This document shows positions 12,272 to 20,298 of a DNA stretch of 25,083 nt, one piece after another. The number at the start of each line of letters is the position of its first letter. The stretch's first letter is position 1. The stretch spans positions 1 to 25,083 of IMG/VR virus record IMGVR_UViG_3300032087_003789. One strand, given 5' to 3'. The notes under the pieces were generated by a model. That model saw only the letters and a list, made by a program, of their open reading frames with translations, had not been told where the DNA came from and did not search any database. Both the position numbers and the translations under genes were made by a program. Origin of the DNA: a virus.

Positions 12272-13960
12272 ATGAAACCAAAAAGCCTTAAGCAACGTAC
12301 ACTGGACCGGCATGAAGCGCTTAAGCGTGAACGCTCTCCTTGGATCACTGACTGGCAGGACGTAAGTGATTATGTGCTCGGCATCCGTGGGCGTTTCTTG
12401 GGCGATAGTAAAACAAGCTCGTCATCGAACAAAGAGCGACCTGAGCGAAACGAAACCCTCTACAATGAGACGGCCAAGTTTGCATCAAACACGCTGGCCA
12501 GTGGCATGATGGCGGGAATCACTTCTCCAGCTCGACCTTGGTTCAAGCTGACCACTCCTGATCCTGAGATGATGGAATATGGTCCTGTTAAGACTTGGCT
12601 CGATGATGTGGAAAAGGTTCTCTTCTTGATCTTCTCGCGCTCGAATTTCTATAACATCATGCATCAGTCATATCGTGACATTGGTGCTTTTGGTGTTACT
12701 GCGCTCGGTGAATATGAAGACTTCGACAATGTGGCTCATTTCGAGAGCTACGCTCCAGGTTCTTATTGCTTGTCACTGAATGGTAAGCGGCAGGTGGATA
12801 GCTTATTCCGTGAGTACAGAATGAGCGTTAAGTCTGTGGTCGATAAGTTCGGCCTTGATGCCGTGTGTAAAACCACGAAGTCGCTCTATGATCGTGGGAA
12901 CTATGAGGAAGGCGTTGACATTGTGCATGTGATCGAGCCGAATGAGGGGCGTGAGTTTGGTAGCCCTTTGGCCAGAAATATGCCTTGGCGCTCGGTGTAC
13001 TTCGAAAAGGGTGCGCCGGACCACCAGAAACCTCTTCGATTCTCTGGCTTTCAAGAGCAAGCTTTCTTCGCGCCTCGCTGGTCCGTGATTGGTGAGGACG
13101 TATATTCTGTAATTTATCCAGGCATGGACTCGATGGGCACGAACAAAGCGCTCCAGGTTCAAGAGATGGACAAAGCCATTGCCATTGAGAAGATGCACAA
13201 TCCGCCATTGGTGGGTGATGCAGCTCTGGCTAACAGTGCGCTTGATCTCATTGCAGGCGGAGTATCGTACGTTCCAAACATGGCTGCTACGGGCAAGCCT
13301 GGCCTTACTAGCGTGTACGATGTCAATCCTCGCATTGCTGAGCTCGTTGGTGATATACAGGAAAAAGAGAACCGCATCATGCGCCACTTCTTCGCTGATC
13401 TCTTCCTGATGGTCACTGAGATGGATCGAGCGCAGATTACAGCCACTGAGATAGCTGAGCGCAAAGAGGAAAAGCTTCTCATGCTGGGGCCAGTGCTTGA
13501 GAGCTTGAATAACGAGCTGCTTGATCCAGTGATTGACCGAACCTTCGCTATGGCTCAACGGGCTGGAATACTCCCTGAAGCACCAGAGGAGCTCTCCGAT
13601 ACCGACCTCAAGGTTGAATATATTTCAGTGCTGGCTCAAGCGCAGAAAGCCGTGAGCACTGCGTCAATGGAGTCAACGGCTGCCTTCGCCATGAATCTCG
13701 CTCAAGCTAATCCTGATGCCATTGATAAGATCGATATGGATCAAATGATTGACGAGCACAGTAAAGCCAAGGGCGCACCTCCGAAGGTTATTCGTTCGGA
13801 TGATGACGTGGCTGAGATTCGCGAGATGAGACAGCAGCAAATGGCTCAACAACAGGCTATGGAACAGGCCAATATGGCGGCTCAAGGCGCTAAAACACTG
13901 AGTGAAATGGATGTTTCTCCTGATAACGCTCTAGGCCTTATGAGTGGTGCTGTTACTTAA
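12272..13960 (+). CDS. Portal / head-to-tail connector protein, T7 gp8-like
   Basis: 562 residues. It forms the dodecameric channel at one capsid vertex through which DNA is packaged and ejected. The family signature of T7-like head-to-tail connectors is clear: LKRERSPWITDWQDVSDYVL (near the N terminus), NETAKFASNTLASGMMAGIT, SPARPWFKLTTPDPE, YRDIGAFGVTALGEYED, and later AIEKMHNPPLV and MEMDRAQITATEIAERKEEK-like text (TEMDRAQITATEIAERKEEK). The C terminus (from about 515) is Gln/Met-rich and probably a coiled barrel. Length fits the family (about 510-560). It follows the small Pro-rich gene with no gap. Confidence 0.95.
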   Translation: MKPKSLKQRTLDRHEALKRERSPWITDWQDVSDYVLGIRGRFLGDSKTSSSSNKERPERNETLYNETAKFASNTLASGMMAGITSPARPWFKLTTPDPEMMEYGPVKTWLDDVEKVLFLIFSRSNFYNIMHQSYRDIGAFGVTALGEYEDFDNVAHFESYAPGSYCLSLNGKRQVDSLFREYRMSVKSVVDKFGLDAVCKTTKSLYDRGNYEEGVDIVHVIEPNEGREFGSPLARNMPWRSVYFEKGAPDHQKPLRFSGFQEQAFFAPRWSVIGEDVYSVIYPGMDSMGTNKALQVQEMDKAIAIEKMHNPPLVGDAALANSALDLIAGGVSYVPNMAATGKPGLTSVYDVNPRIAELVGDIQEKENRIMRHFFADLFLMVTEMDRAQITATEIAERKEEKLLMLGPVLESLNNELLDPVIDRTFAMAQRAGILPEAPEELSDTDLKVEYISVLAQAQKAVSTASMESTAAFAMNLAQANPDAIDKIDMDQMIDEHSKAKGAPPKVIRSDDDVAEIREMRQQQMAQQQAMEQANMAAQGAKTLSEMDVSPDNALGLMSGAVT

Positions 13961-13974
13961 TAATCAACACAATG

Positions 13975-14003
13975 TTGCGAAAATCGCAAAATGAGTCAAT
14001 AAT
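13975..14003 (+). promoter_or_regulatory. Candidate rightward promoter within the virion block, with perfect dyad (site C)
   Basis: TTGCGA (13975-13980), 17 bp, AATAAT (13998-14003). The -35 box is the left arm of TTGCGAAAATCGCAA (13975-13989), whose 6-bp arms are perfectly complementary. It has the same geometry as the promoter at 6090. The predicted start, 6-7 nt past the -10, coincides with the ATG at 14011. It could supply extra transcript for scaffold and capsid. Confidence 0.5.
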
Positions 14004-14010
14004 TCGGCAT

Positions 14011-14310
14011 ATGAACAAACATGAAACAGAGCTCAAGCGCGAGGAAGATCGCAAGCGGGCAGAAGACCACGCAAAGCAGTTAGAAATGGACTGCGAGAAA
14101 CTGCTCACTCTTCCTGAGTTTAAGCGCTATATGGCTGATGTTTTGCGCAAAGGTGGAATGTTTCGCTCAGTGATGACGGGCAATAGTCACACGTACTACC
14201 AGAGTGGGCGACAAGATTTTACGCGAGAAATTTGGGCGGGGCTGGCTCAAGTCAATAAAGGGCTGGCCTTCGAATTGTTGAAAACAGATTTTGGAGAATC
14301 TAATGACTGA
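14011..14310 (+). CDS. Hypothetical protein between portal and scaffold
   Basis: 99 residues from the ATG at 14011; an in-frame ATG at 13972 would add 13 residues but runs through the promoter/operator dyad, so the later start is preferred. Neither has an SD. The N-terminal third is a highly charged helix (MNKHETELKREEDRKRAEDH), then LPEFKRYMADVLRKGGMF, YYQSGRQDFTREIWAGL and AQVNKGLAFELLKTDFGE. This DFTREIWAGL-like helical pattern is common in small proteins encoded next to the portal of such podoviruses; function not established. The 3' end overlaps the scaffold start by 8 nt. Confidence 0.75.
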   Translation: MNKHETELKREEDRKRAEDHAKQLEMDCEKLLTLPEFKRYMADVLRKGGMFRSVMTGNSHTYYQSGRQDFTREIWAGLAQVNKGLAFELLKTDFGESND

Positions 14311-14989
14311 GGATAGCGGGACGAATGACACCAATGCCGGCGACTCCCAGACTGAAGGCACTTCTGGATCTGAGCAGACACTACTGACGGGTGATAGCGG
14401 TGGGGAATCAACCCAAGCTCAAACTCAGGAAGGTGGCGAAAGCTCAAGTGAAGGAGGTGCCAATCAAGCTGGCGATGAAAGCAATCAGAGCGAAGGAGCA
14501 CCAGACTCATACGAGTTCACGGCTCCTGAAGGCATGGAAATGGACCAGGGTCTAGCCGACTCTGTAACACCCATTTTCAAAGAGCTGAATTTGAACCAGG
14601 AGCAAGCCGGTAAGCTGTCGGCTGCTTATGCTGATCACATGAAAGCTCAGGCCGAAGCAAGCCAGGCGGCATTCAGCGAGCAGCTTGAAACATGGAAAAC
14701 GGAACTGAAGAACGACCAAGATTTTGGTGGTGACAAGTTTGAAGAGAATGCTGGAGCGGTATCTGGATTCCTTCACAAAACTGTACCCGCTGATCTCAAG
14801 GACGATCTTCTGGGCATGCTGAACAGTACCGGAGTAGGCAATCATCCGGCGCTAGTGAAGTACGTCCATCACCTGAGCAAGCAGTTTCCAACGGGTGAAG
14901 ACAATCCCGCTTCCAGTGGTGCTAACCCACCATCACGAACCACTTCCGTGGAAGAAAGAATGTATCCAGGAATGGTGAATCAGTCTTAA
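14303..14989 (+). CDS. Scaffolding (capsid assembly) protein, T7 gp9-like by position
   Basis: 228 residues from the ATG at 14303 (SD GGAG, 14293-14296). The first 65 residues are a low-complexity Ser/Gly/Glu/Gln tract (GDSGGESTQAQTQEGGESSS). The middle is an amphipathic helical, coiled-coil-like region (NLNQEQAGKLSAAYADHMKA then ETWKTELKNDQDFGG), with HPALVKYVHHLSKQF near the end. An acidic, helical, disordered-ended protein just before the capsid gene is what a scaffold looks like. It would fill and shape the prohead and then leave. Identity is by composition and gene order. Confidence 0.9.
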   Translation: MTEDSGTNDTNAGDSQTEGTSGSEQTLLTGDSGGESTQAQTQEGGESSSEGGANQAGDESNQSEGAPDSYEFTAPEGMEMDQGLADSVTPIFKELNLNQEQAGKLSAAYADHMKAQAEASQAAFSEQLETWKTELKNDQDFGGDKFEENAGAVSGFLHKTVPADLKDDLLGMLNSTGVGNHPALVKYVHHLSKQFPTGEDNPASSGANPPSRTTSVEERMYPGMVNQS

Positions 14990-15008
14990 CACATAGGAGC
15001 AATTAATC

Positions 15009-16031
15009 ATGGCTGGTATTGGTAATTCATACGTCGATTTAGTCGATATTTACAAACAACAGGATCCTGATGGTTCGATGGCGGATGTCATTGAAATGCT
15101 GATGGAGCTCAATCCGATGATGAAAGATGCTTATGCTGTAGAGTGTAACAACGGCACTTCTCATCGTCATTCAATCAGAACAGGTCTGCCTAGCGTTTCC
15201 TGGGGTAAGCTTTATCAGGGTATCGCTCAAAGCAAGTCAACCTTCGCGCAAGTGGATGACACCACTGGTTTCGTGGAAGGCTTGAGCACTATCGATAAGC
15301 GGGTTCTGGATATCTCCGGTAATCCTGCAGCTGTTCGCTTGAGTCAAGCTCGCGGATTCCTTGAGTCAGTGGCTCAAGAGGTTCAAGAGACCTTGATTTA
15401 CGGTAACAGCAATAGCGCACCTGAAGAATTCATGGGGCTTGCGCCTCGCTTCAATAGCACAACTGCAGCGAATGGTAATCAAATCATTCTTGGCGGTGGT
15501 GCTGGTGCGGATAATACATCCATCTGGTTTGTGACCTGGGCGGATCATGCCTGTCATACAATCTACCCGAAAGGCACGCAGGCCGGTGTTCAGCGTGAGG
15601 ACAAGGGTGAGCAGCGTGTCACAGACGGCAGCTCTAACGCCTACTATGTGATGGAAGAGCTCTTCCGTCAGCACGTTGGTCTAGCTGTTAAAGATTGGAG
15701 GTATGTATCTCGAATAGCGAACATCGACGTGTCTGCGATGCAAGCCGATCCTACCAACATCGATGGATCGAATAACAGCTTGTATCACTTCATGCGCAAG
15801 GCTTACTACGCGCTTCAGAATCGCCGTCAGCCTAAAGGTGGGAAGCTTTGCATCTACTGTAACACTGACGTGTTGGAGGCTTTGGATGCATTAGGTACGA
15901 ACGCAGGCGCAAACGACACCTTTGCTCGTTTGAGACCGATGGAAATTCAAGGTGAGGAAGTGTTGACGTATCGCGGAATTCCAATCCGTGAAACTGATGC
16001 GATCACCAACGCTGAAGCTCTAGTCTCTTAA
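15009..16031 (+). CDS. Major capsid protein (HK97 fold, Bordetella phage BPP-1-like)
   Basis: 340 residues with SD AGGAG (14995-14999). Recognisable pieces of this capsid family are the N-terminal DPDGSMADVIEMLMELNPMM, HRHSIRTGLPSVSWGKLYQG, AQVDDTTGFVEGLSTIDKRV, and the YVMEELFRQHVGLAVKDWRY block. The protein has no long N-terminal delta domain, in line with a separate scaffold gene. It forms the icosahedral shell. The gene just after encodes a Bbp16-like cement protein, the same pair as in BPP-1. The family is confident; HK97 fold is knowledge of the family. Confidence 0.93.
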   Translation: MAGIGNSYVDLVDIYKQQDPDGSMADVIEMLMELNPMMKDAYAVECNNGTSHRHSIRTGLPSVSWGKLYQGIAQSKSTFAQVDDTTGFVEGLSTIDKRVLDISGNPAAVRLSQARGFLESVAQEVQETLIYGNSNSAPEEFMGLAPRFNSTTAANGNQIILGGGAGADNTSIWFVTWADHACHTIYPKGTQAGVQREDKGEQRVTDGSSNAYYVMEELFRQHVGLAVKDWRYVSRIANIDVSAMQADPTNIDGSNNSLYHFMRKAYYALQNRRQPKGGKLCIYCNTDVLEALDALGTNAGANDTFARLRPMEIQGEEVLTYRGIPIRETDAITNAEALVS

Positions 16032-16074
16032 TTGAGGCTAGAACCCTTCCTTAACCAACTTAGGAGATTAAACT

Positions 16075-16524
16075 ATGATCCTTTCAGCAGAACTTTTATT
16101 GTCGGATGATCAAGACCTTGCGCAATCTGCAGGCTCTTATGCTTCGACAAATTACATTGACCTTGGTGCAGCGGGTACTCCTTACGGTGCGGCTGCCGCA
16201 TTAAGCAATGATCCTGGGCCTGGAACTCCAGTTCCTCTTGAGGTGTTAATCACTGAGGCATTCACCTCTGGTGGCGCTGCAACCTTGAGCGTTGCGCTTG
16301 AGATGGACGATAACACTTCGTTCTCTTCAGCGACTACAATCAAGACCAGTGAGACCTTCGCTCTAGCTGATCTCACTGTCGGCACGAACATCTTCCCTGA
16401 TTTGTTCATCCCGACTGGATTGACTGAGCGTTATTTCCGATTGAACTACACTATTGGTACAGCTGCGACCACTGCGGGTAAGATTACTGCAGGCGTATCT
16501 GGCGGTCGTCAGACCAACCAATAA
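16075..16524 (+). CDS. Bbp16-like capsid cement (decoration) protein
   Basis: 149 residues with SD TAGGAG. The sequence is beta-rich, poor in charge and high in Ala/Gly/Thr: MILSAELLLSDDQDLAQSAG, STNYIDLGAAGTPYG, GPGTPVPLEVLITEAF, then GGAATLSVALEMDDN and LTERYFRLNYTIGT. This is the pattern of jelly-roll cement proteins such as Bordetella phage Bbp16, which sit as trimers on the capsid and lock it. Its position straight after the major capsid gene agrees. No signal peptide is expected or seen. Family call fairly sure. Confidence 0.85.
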   Translation: MILSAELLLSDDQDLAQSAGSYASTNYIDLGAAGTPYGAAAALSNDPGPGTPVPLEVLITEAFTSGGAATLSVALEMDDNTSFSSATTIKTSETFALADLTVGTNIFPDLFIPTGLTERYFRLNYTIGTAATTAGKITAGVSGGRQTNQ

Positions 16525-16542
16525 TGAGTTGCTTGTAATACG

Positions 16543-16576
16543 TGTAAGGCTGGGGCTTGTTGTTCTCAGCCTTACA
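16543..16576 (+). other. Intergenic hairpin after the capsid and cement genes
   Basis: TGTAAGGCTG (16543-16552) pairs perfectly with CAGCCTTACA (16567-16576) across a 14-nt loop. No T-run follows (TTAACC), so it is not a standard terminator. It sits after the two genes likely expressed most, before the next SD at 16582-16586, and could protect the upstream mRNA end from 3' exonucleases or partly reduce read-through. Confidence 0.6.
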
Positions 16577-16592
16577 TTAACCTGGAGGATTT

Positions 16593-16865
16593 ATGTTTAA
16601 ATACAAAGTGATATCCAAGGGGTTTTATGCAGGTTCGAGACGAAGGCCAGGCGAAACAATCGTCACAGAAGAGGCTTTTACGCCTACTCCAAAATGGCTT
16701 GAGTTGCTCGAAACTGAAGAAGCTTCGGCTGATGAAGTCACCACCGAGGCGAAACCGAAACCCAAAAGACGCGGAAAGAAAGTAGCTGTTGCTGAGGGGC
16801 AGGAAGACGCTCCAGGCATACCTAACGGTTTAGCCGATTCGGCGTCTGATCTTGAGGTGATTTAA
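16593..16865 (+). CDS. Hypothetical virion-block protein
   Basis: 90 residues, strong SD (GGAGG). The N-terminal third reads as a small beta unit (MFKYKVISKGFYAGSRRRPG then ETIVTEEAF), as often seen in short proteins between capsid and tail genes. The middle is acidic and then very basic (KPKPKRRGKKVAV), and the end is acidic. It lies one base ahead of the tail tubular A gene, whose SD is inside its last codons. Possibly a head-completion or joining protein, but I cannot assign it to a family. Confidence 0.75.
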   Translation: MFKYKVISKGFYAGSRRRPGETIVTEEAFTPTPKWLELLETEEASADEVTTEAKPKPKRRGKKVAVAEGQEDAPGIPNGLADSASDLEVI

Positions 16866-16866
16866 T

Positions 16867-17550
16867 ATGTCAACGACTGAGGTGGAGCTGTGTAATTTAG
16901 CGCTGTTCAGGGTTCGAGCCAACGAGATAGGCGACCTGAATGAGCAAAGCGTAAATGCTGAGAAGTGCCGTGTGTTCTATCCTCAAGCTCGTGACACCGT
17001 GCTGGCTGAAGCTCCGTGGGGTTTTGCCAAAACAACTAGGGCGCTCTCCTTGAAGTCTGAAGAGCCGGAGCAGTGGCAATACCTATATGATCATCCGAAT
17101 GATTGCGTGACTGCGCTGTACATCATACCACCAGGTGCGACCGGCATTGTGGCGCAATCTGGTGTTACGCTCACCAATGTGGATGTCGAGCATATCCCAT
17201 TTGAAATCATGCTGGATTCAAGCGATTCGAAATCAATCGCTACGAATTACAAGGACGCGAAACTTGCGTACATCAAATACGTGACCGATGTTAAACTGTT
17301 CACTCCTGCGTTCGAAGAAGCTGTCATCTGGAAGCTGGCGCATGACCTAGCCATTCCTCTTGGCGGCGATTCAGGCAAGAAGTACCGAGATGATGCGGCC
17401 AGGGCTTACCAGTCTGTGATTGAAAAGGCCAAGGCTCAAGCTTTCAACCAGCAAGTACCAAGGAAAAGACAGCAGCGACCTCGTGAAATCCAGGCGCGTG
17501 CTGGCAGTATCTATTCCCGCAACTACAATGGACAACCTTATTGGAGGTAG
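16867..17550 (+). CDS. Tail tubular protein A, T7 gp11-like
   Basis: 227 residues. The protein forms the ring between portal and nozzle in podoviruses. The family pattern is clear: the N-terminal EVELCNLALFRVRANEIGDL then NEQSVNAEKCRVFYPQARDT, followed by VLAEAPWGFAKTTRALSL, the WQYLYDHPNDCVTALYI block, and a helical C-terminal third (EEAVIWKLAHDLAIPLGGDS). The length is somewhat larger than T7 gp11 (196 residues) because of a basic C-terminal tail (PRKRQQRPREIQ). SD GAGGTG lies within the previous gene. It is followed after 3 bp by the tail tubular B gene. Confidence 0.92.
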   Translation: MSTTEVELCNLALFRVRANEIGDLNEQSVNAEKCRVFYPQARDTVLAEAPWGFAKTTRALSLKSEEPEQWQYLYDHPNDCVTALYIIPPGATGIVAQSGVTLTNVDVEHIPFEIMLDSSDSKSIATNYKDAKLAYIKYVTDVKLFTPAFEEAVIWKLAHDLAIPLGGDSGKKYRDDAARAYQSVIEKAKAQAFNQQVPRKRQQRPREIQARAGSIYSRNYNGQPYWR

Positions 17551-17553
17551 TTT

Positions 17554-20298
17554 GTGCCTCGTACCATACAACCGACGTTTACGGGCGGAGAGATAACGCC
17601 TAGCTTGCACAGTAGGGTTGATCTTAATCGATATCACGCGGCTTTAGCTCTCTGTAAGAACTGGTTCATCCATGCTCAAGGCGGCGTGAGTACCAGGCCA
17701 GGGTTTGAGTTCGTTGGTGAATTTATAAATAACACCACGCGATTGATCCCCTTTCAATTCAACACCGAACAGGCTTATGCGCTCGTGTTTGGCGACCAGG
17801 TAATGCGCGTCATCAGGAACGGCGGCTATGTGCTTGAACCATCCCAGAACATCACGAATATCACGGCTGCAAATCCGGCTGTTGTTACAATAACAGGCCA
17901 CGGTTACTCGAACGGCGAAACGGTCTATCTTGCAGGCACTGGAGTTTCCGCGCTTGATAACAAATACTTCACGGTTGCCAATGCCACGGCGAACACCTTT
18001 GAGGTTGCTGAAGATGGCACTGGTTGGTCCTCAGGTGGGACCGCAAGCAGACTGTTCGAGTTGACTACTCCTTACACGGCAGCAAACCTATTCGGGATAC
18101 GCTTCACCCAATCAGCGGATGTAATGACCTTGACTCACGTTAGCTATGGCGAACGGGAGCTCACCAGAACGGACCATCACGTATGGACTCTATCGACAAT
18201 AACTCATGGCACGACTGCGACGGCTCCTACTGGCATGCAGGTCAACCAGATAGGAAAACCATCCACGTCTGATGAGCGTCACTATCGCTATGTGGTGACT
18301 ACTGTTGACGGAAACGGCAATGAGTCGCAGGCCTCGTCTGTGTTTGGTACGGCATCGCTGGAATCATCGCAAAGCATCACTGCAGCAACTCAGGCTAACC
18401 CTTGCGTGATTTCGTGTACTTCACACGGTTACTCGAACGGCAACACGGTCTACATTGATAATGTTGTCGGCATGACTGAGCTGAACGGTCGCTATTTCCG
18501 AGTAACAGGCTCGACAACGAACACTTTTGCTCTGGAGGGTGTTAACTCAACGGGCTACACGGCCTACACCTCTGGAGGCGATGTTCAAAGGCAGATAGGC
18601 GAGATCAAAGCTTTAAGCCAGACCTACGGGAACCAGGTATCTTGGCTTTCTGTAGCGGGTGCTGCTTATTACAGAATTTACAAAGAGCAAGCGATTAACT
18701 CCGGCATATTCGGTTACATTGGCGAGACCGACGGCGATGAGACCTTGTTCACTGATTACAATCTTGGTCCTGATATTTCAGAGACTCCACCAGAAGGCAA
18801 TAACCCGTTCAACGGGGCTGGTAACTGGCCTAGGTGCTCTACGTATTACCAGCAACGGCAATTCTTCGCTAGCACAACGAACAACCTTCAGACCTGTTGG
18901 GGCTCTCGCTCTGCAAGCTTTAAGAACTTCGATACGTCGAGACCTCTTCGAGATGATGACTCAATTCAGTTTTCTATCAATGCTCAGGAAGTGAACGAGA
19001 TCCGTCATCTGGTTTCGCTTGATGCGCTGATTGCTTTCACGTCTGGCGCAACCTGGCTGGTCTCTGCTGACCAGGATGGTGTTCTCACGCCCAGCAACGT
19101 CAATCCAAGAAAGCAAGGCGGCTATGGGAGCTCTGACGTTAGGCCGTTGATCATTGGTGAGACGGCGCTCTATATCCAGGAGAAAGGCGGTAGGGTTCGA
19201 GATCTCGGTTACACGTTCCAAGATGACAAGTATGTCGGTAATGATTTAAGCATTATGTCCGAACACTTATTCACTGGATACACAATAGTGGATTGGTGCT
19301 ATGCGGCTGAGCCATATGGCACGGTTTGGGTGGTGCGCAGCGATGGCGCCATGCTTACCCTCACCTACTTGAAAGAGCATCAAATCTGGGGGTGGACTCA
19401 ACACGACACGGATGGAGAGTTCGAGTCTGTCTGTAGTATCTCTGAAGGCAATGAAGATGCCGTCTATGCGGTGGTCAAAAGGACTATAAACGGCAGTGAC
19501 AAGCGATACATTGAGCGGCTGCATACTCGCCAGTTCTCGGATGTTAAAGATGCGTTCTTCGTTGACTCCGGCCTGACTTACGAGGGGCCAAGTTACACTA
19601 TTTCAGGCGCGACTCAAGCCGATCCTGTTGTGATAACCGCAACAGGGCACGGGCTAACCAATGGCGATATCGTTTGGATAACGGGCGTCGTGGGCATGAC
19701 CGAGCTGAATAATCTTCAGTTTAAGGTGGCAAACACTACGGCCAACACGTTCGAGATCACTGATCTGGATGGCAACAACGTTGATGGTTCAGCGTACACG
19801 GCATATGCCTCTGGTGGTACAGCTCAGTACGCAACAAAGACAATCACGGGGCTTGATCACCTTGAAGGTGAGACGGTGGCAATACTGGCTGATGGTAACG
19901 TGGTTGAAGATATATCGGTATCCGGCGGCAGCATCACTATGCAGACAGCGGCAAGCGTGGTTCAAGTTGGGCTCGGCTACAATTGCGACCTGCAAACTCT
20001 AAACATCGACTTTAGGGCAGGTGAGACTATCCAGTCCAGGAAGAAGGCTGTTGTGCGCTTGGCTATGAAGGTCAGAGATACTAGGGGGCTTCAGGCTGGT
20101 ATTACTTCAGCGAAGCTCTACGAGACCAAGGAGCGCGATGTCTCAATGGCTTACGGCTCAATCCCTGTGAAGACGGGTGAGCAAATATTCGAGCTTGGCG
20201 GTGGATGGACTGAGGGCGGCCAAGTGTTTGTGAGGCAAAGCTACCCATTGCCTGCAACAGTGTTAGCCATGATACCGGAGATTGATATCAGTGGCTGA
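17554..20298 (+). CDS. Tail tubular protein B (nozzle), T7 gp12-like, with three FCCH-like inserts
   Basis: 914 residues from a GTG start (SD GGAGG, 17543-17547). The N terminus FTGGEITPSLHSRVDLNRYH then CKNWFIHAQGGVSTRPGFEF, plus LIPFQFNTEQAYALVFGDQ, is the standard opening of podovirus nozzle proteins. WPRCSTYYQQRQFFASTTN and VRPLIIGETALYIQEKGGRV belong to the same core. The core is interrupted by three related beta units resembling the FCCH domain of ubiquitin-activating E1 (about residues 99-165, 272-346 and 680-760), each with HGxxNGxxVxxxG, the later two with GMTELN, and (Y)xSGG at the end. T7 gp12 is about 794 residues, so part of the added length is these inserts. They likely decorate the nozzle, perhaps for glycan or host contact. 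Confidence 0.93.
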   Translation: MPRTIQPTFTGGEITPSLHSRVDLNRYHAALALCKNWFIHAQGGVSTRPGFEFVGEFINNTTRLIPFQFNTEQAYALVFGDQVMRVIRNGGYVLEPSQNITNITAANPAVVTITGHGYSNGETVYLAGTGVSALDNKYFTVANATANTFEVAEDGTGWSSGGTASRLFELTTPYTAANLFGIRFTQSADVMTLTHVSYGERELTRTDHHVWTLSTITHGTTATAPTGMQVNQIGKPSTSDERHYRYVVTTVDGNGNESQASSVFGTASLESSQSITAATQANPCVISCTSHGYSNGNTVYIDNVVGMTELNGRYFRVTGSTTNTFALEGVNSTGYTAYTSGGDVQRQIGEIKALSQTYGNQVSWLSVAGAAYYRIYKEQAINSGIFGYIGETDGDETLFTDYNLGPDISETPPEGNNPFNGAGNWPRCSTYYQQRQFFASTTNNLQTCWGSRSASFKNFDTSRPLRDDDSIQFSINAQEVNEIRHLVSLDALIAFTSGATWLVSADQDGVLTPSNVNPRKQGGYGSSDVRPLIIGETALYIQEKGGRVRDLGYTFQDDKYVGNDLSIMSEHLFTGYTIVDWCYAAEPYGTVWVVRSDGAMLTLTYLKEHQIWGWTQHDTDGEFESVCSISEGNEDAVYAVVKRTINGSDKRYIERLHTRQFSDVKDAFFVDSGLTYEGPSYTISGATQADPVVITATGHGLTNGDIVWITGVVGMTELNNLQFKVANTTANTFEITDLDGNNVDGSAYTAYASGGTAQYATKTITGLDHLEGETVAILADGNVVEDISVSGGSITMQTAASVVQVGLGYNCDLQTLNIDFRAGETIQSRKKAVVRLAMKVRDTRGLQAGITSAKLYETKERDVSMAYGSIPVKTGEQIFELGGGWTEGGQVFVRQSYPLPATVLAMIPEIDISG
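17848..19833 (+). repeat. Three diverged FCCH-like domain repeats inside the nozzle gene
   Basis: Copies are near 17848-18048, 18367-18591 and 19591-19833. Copies 1 and 2 share an identical 18-mer CACGGTTACTCGAACGGC (17899-17916 and 18424-18441). Copies 2 and 3 share VVGMTELN and TAYxSGG at the protein level. The pattern is one of domain duplication with shuffling, with the first two copies closest at the DNA level in this stretch. Confidence 0.8.

Noticed and set aside
12803-13558. 251-codon open frame antisense to the portal gene
   Set aside because: It is fully opposite a well-conserved portal reading frame, has no SD and no recognisable domain; long antisense frames arise easily from the codon bias of the real gene.
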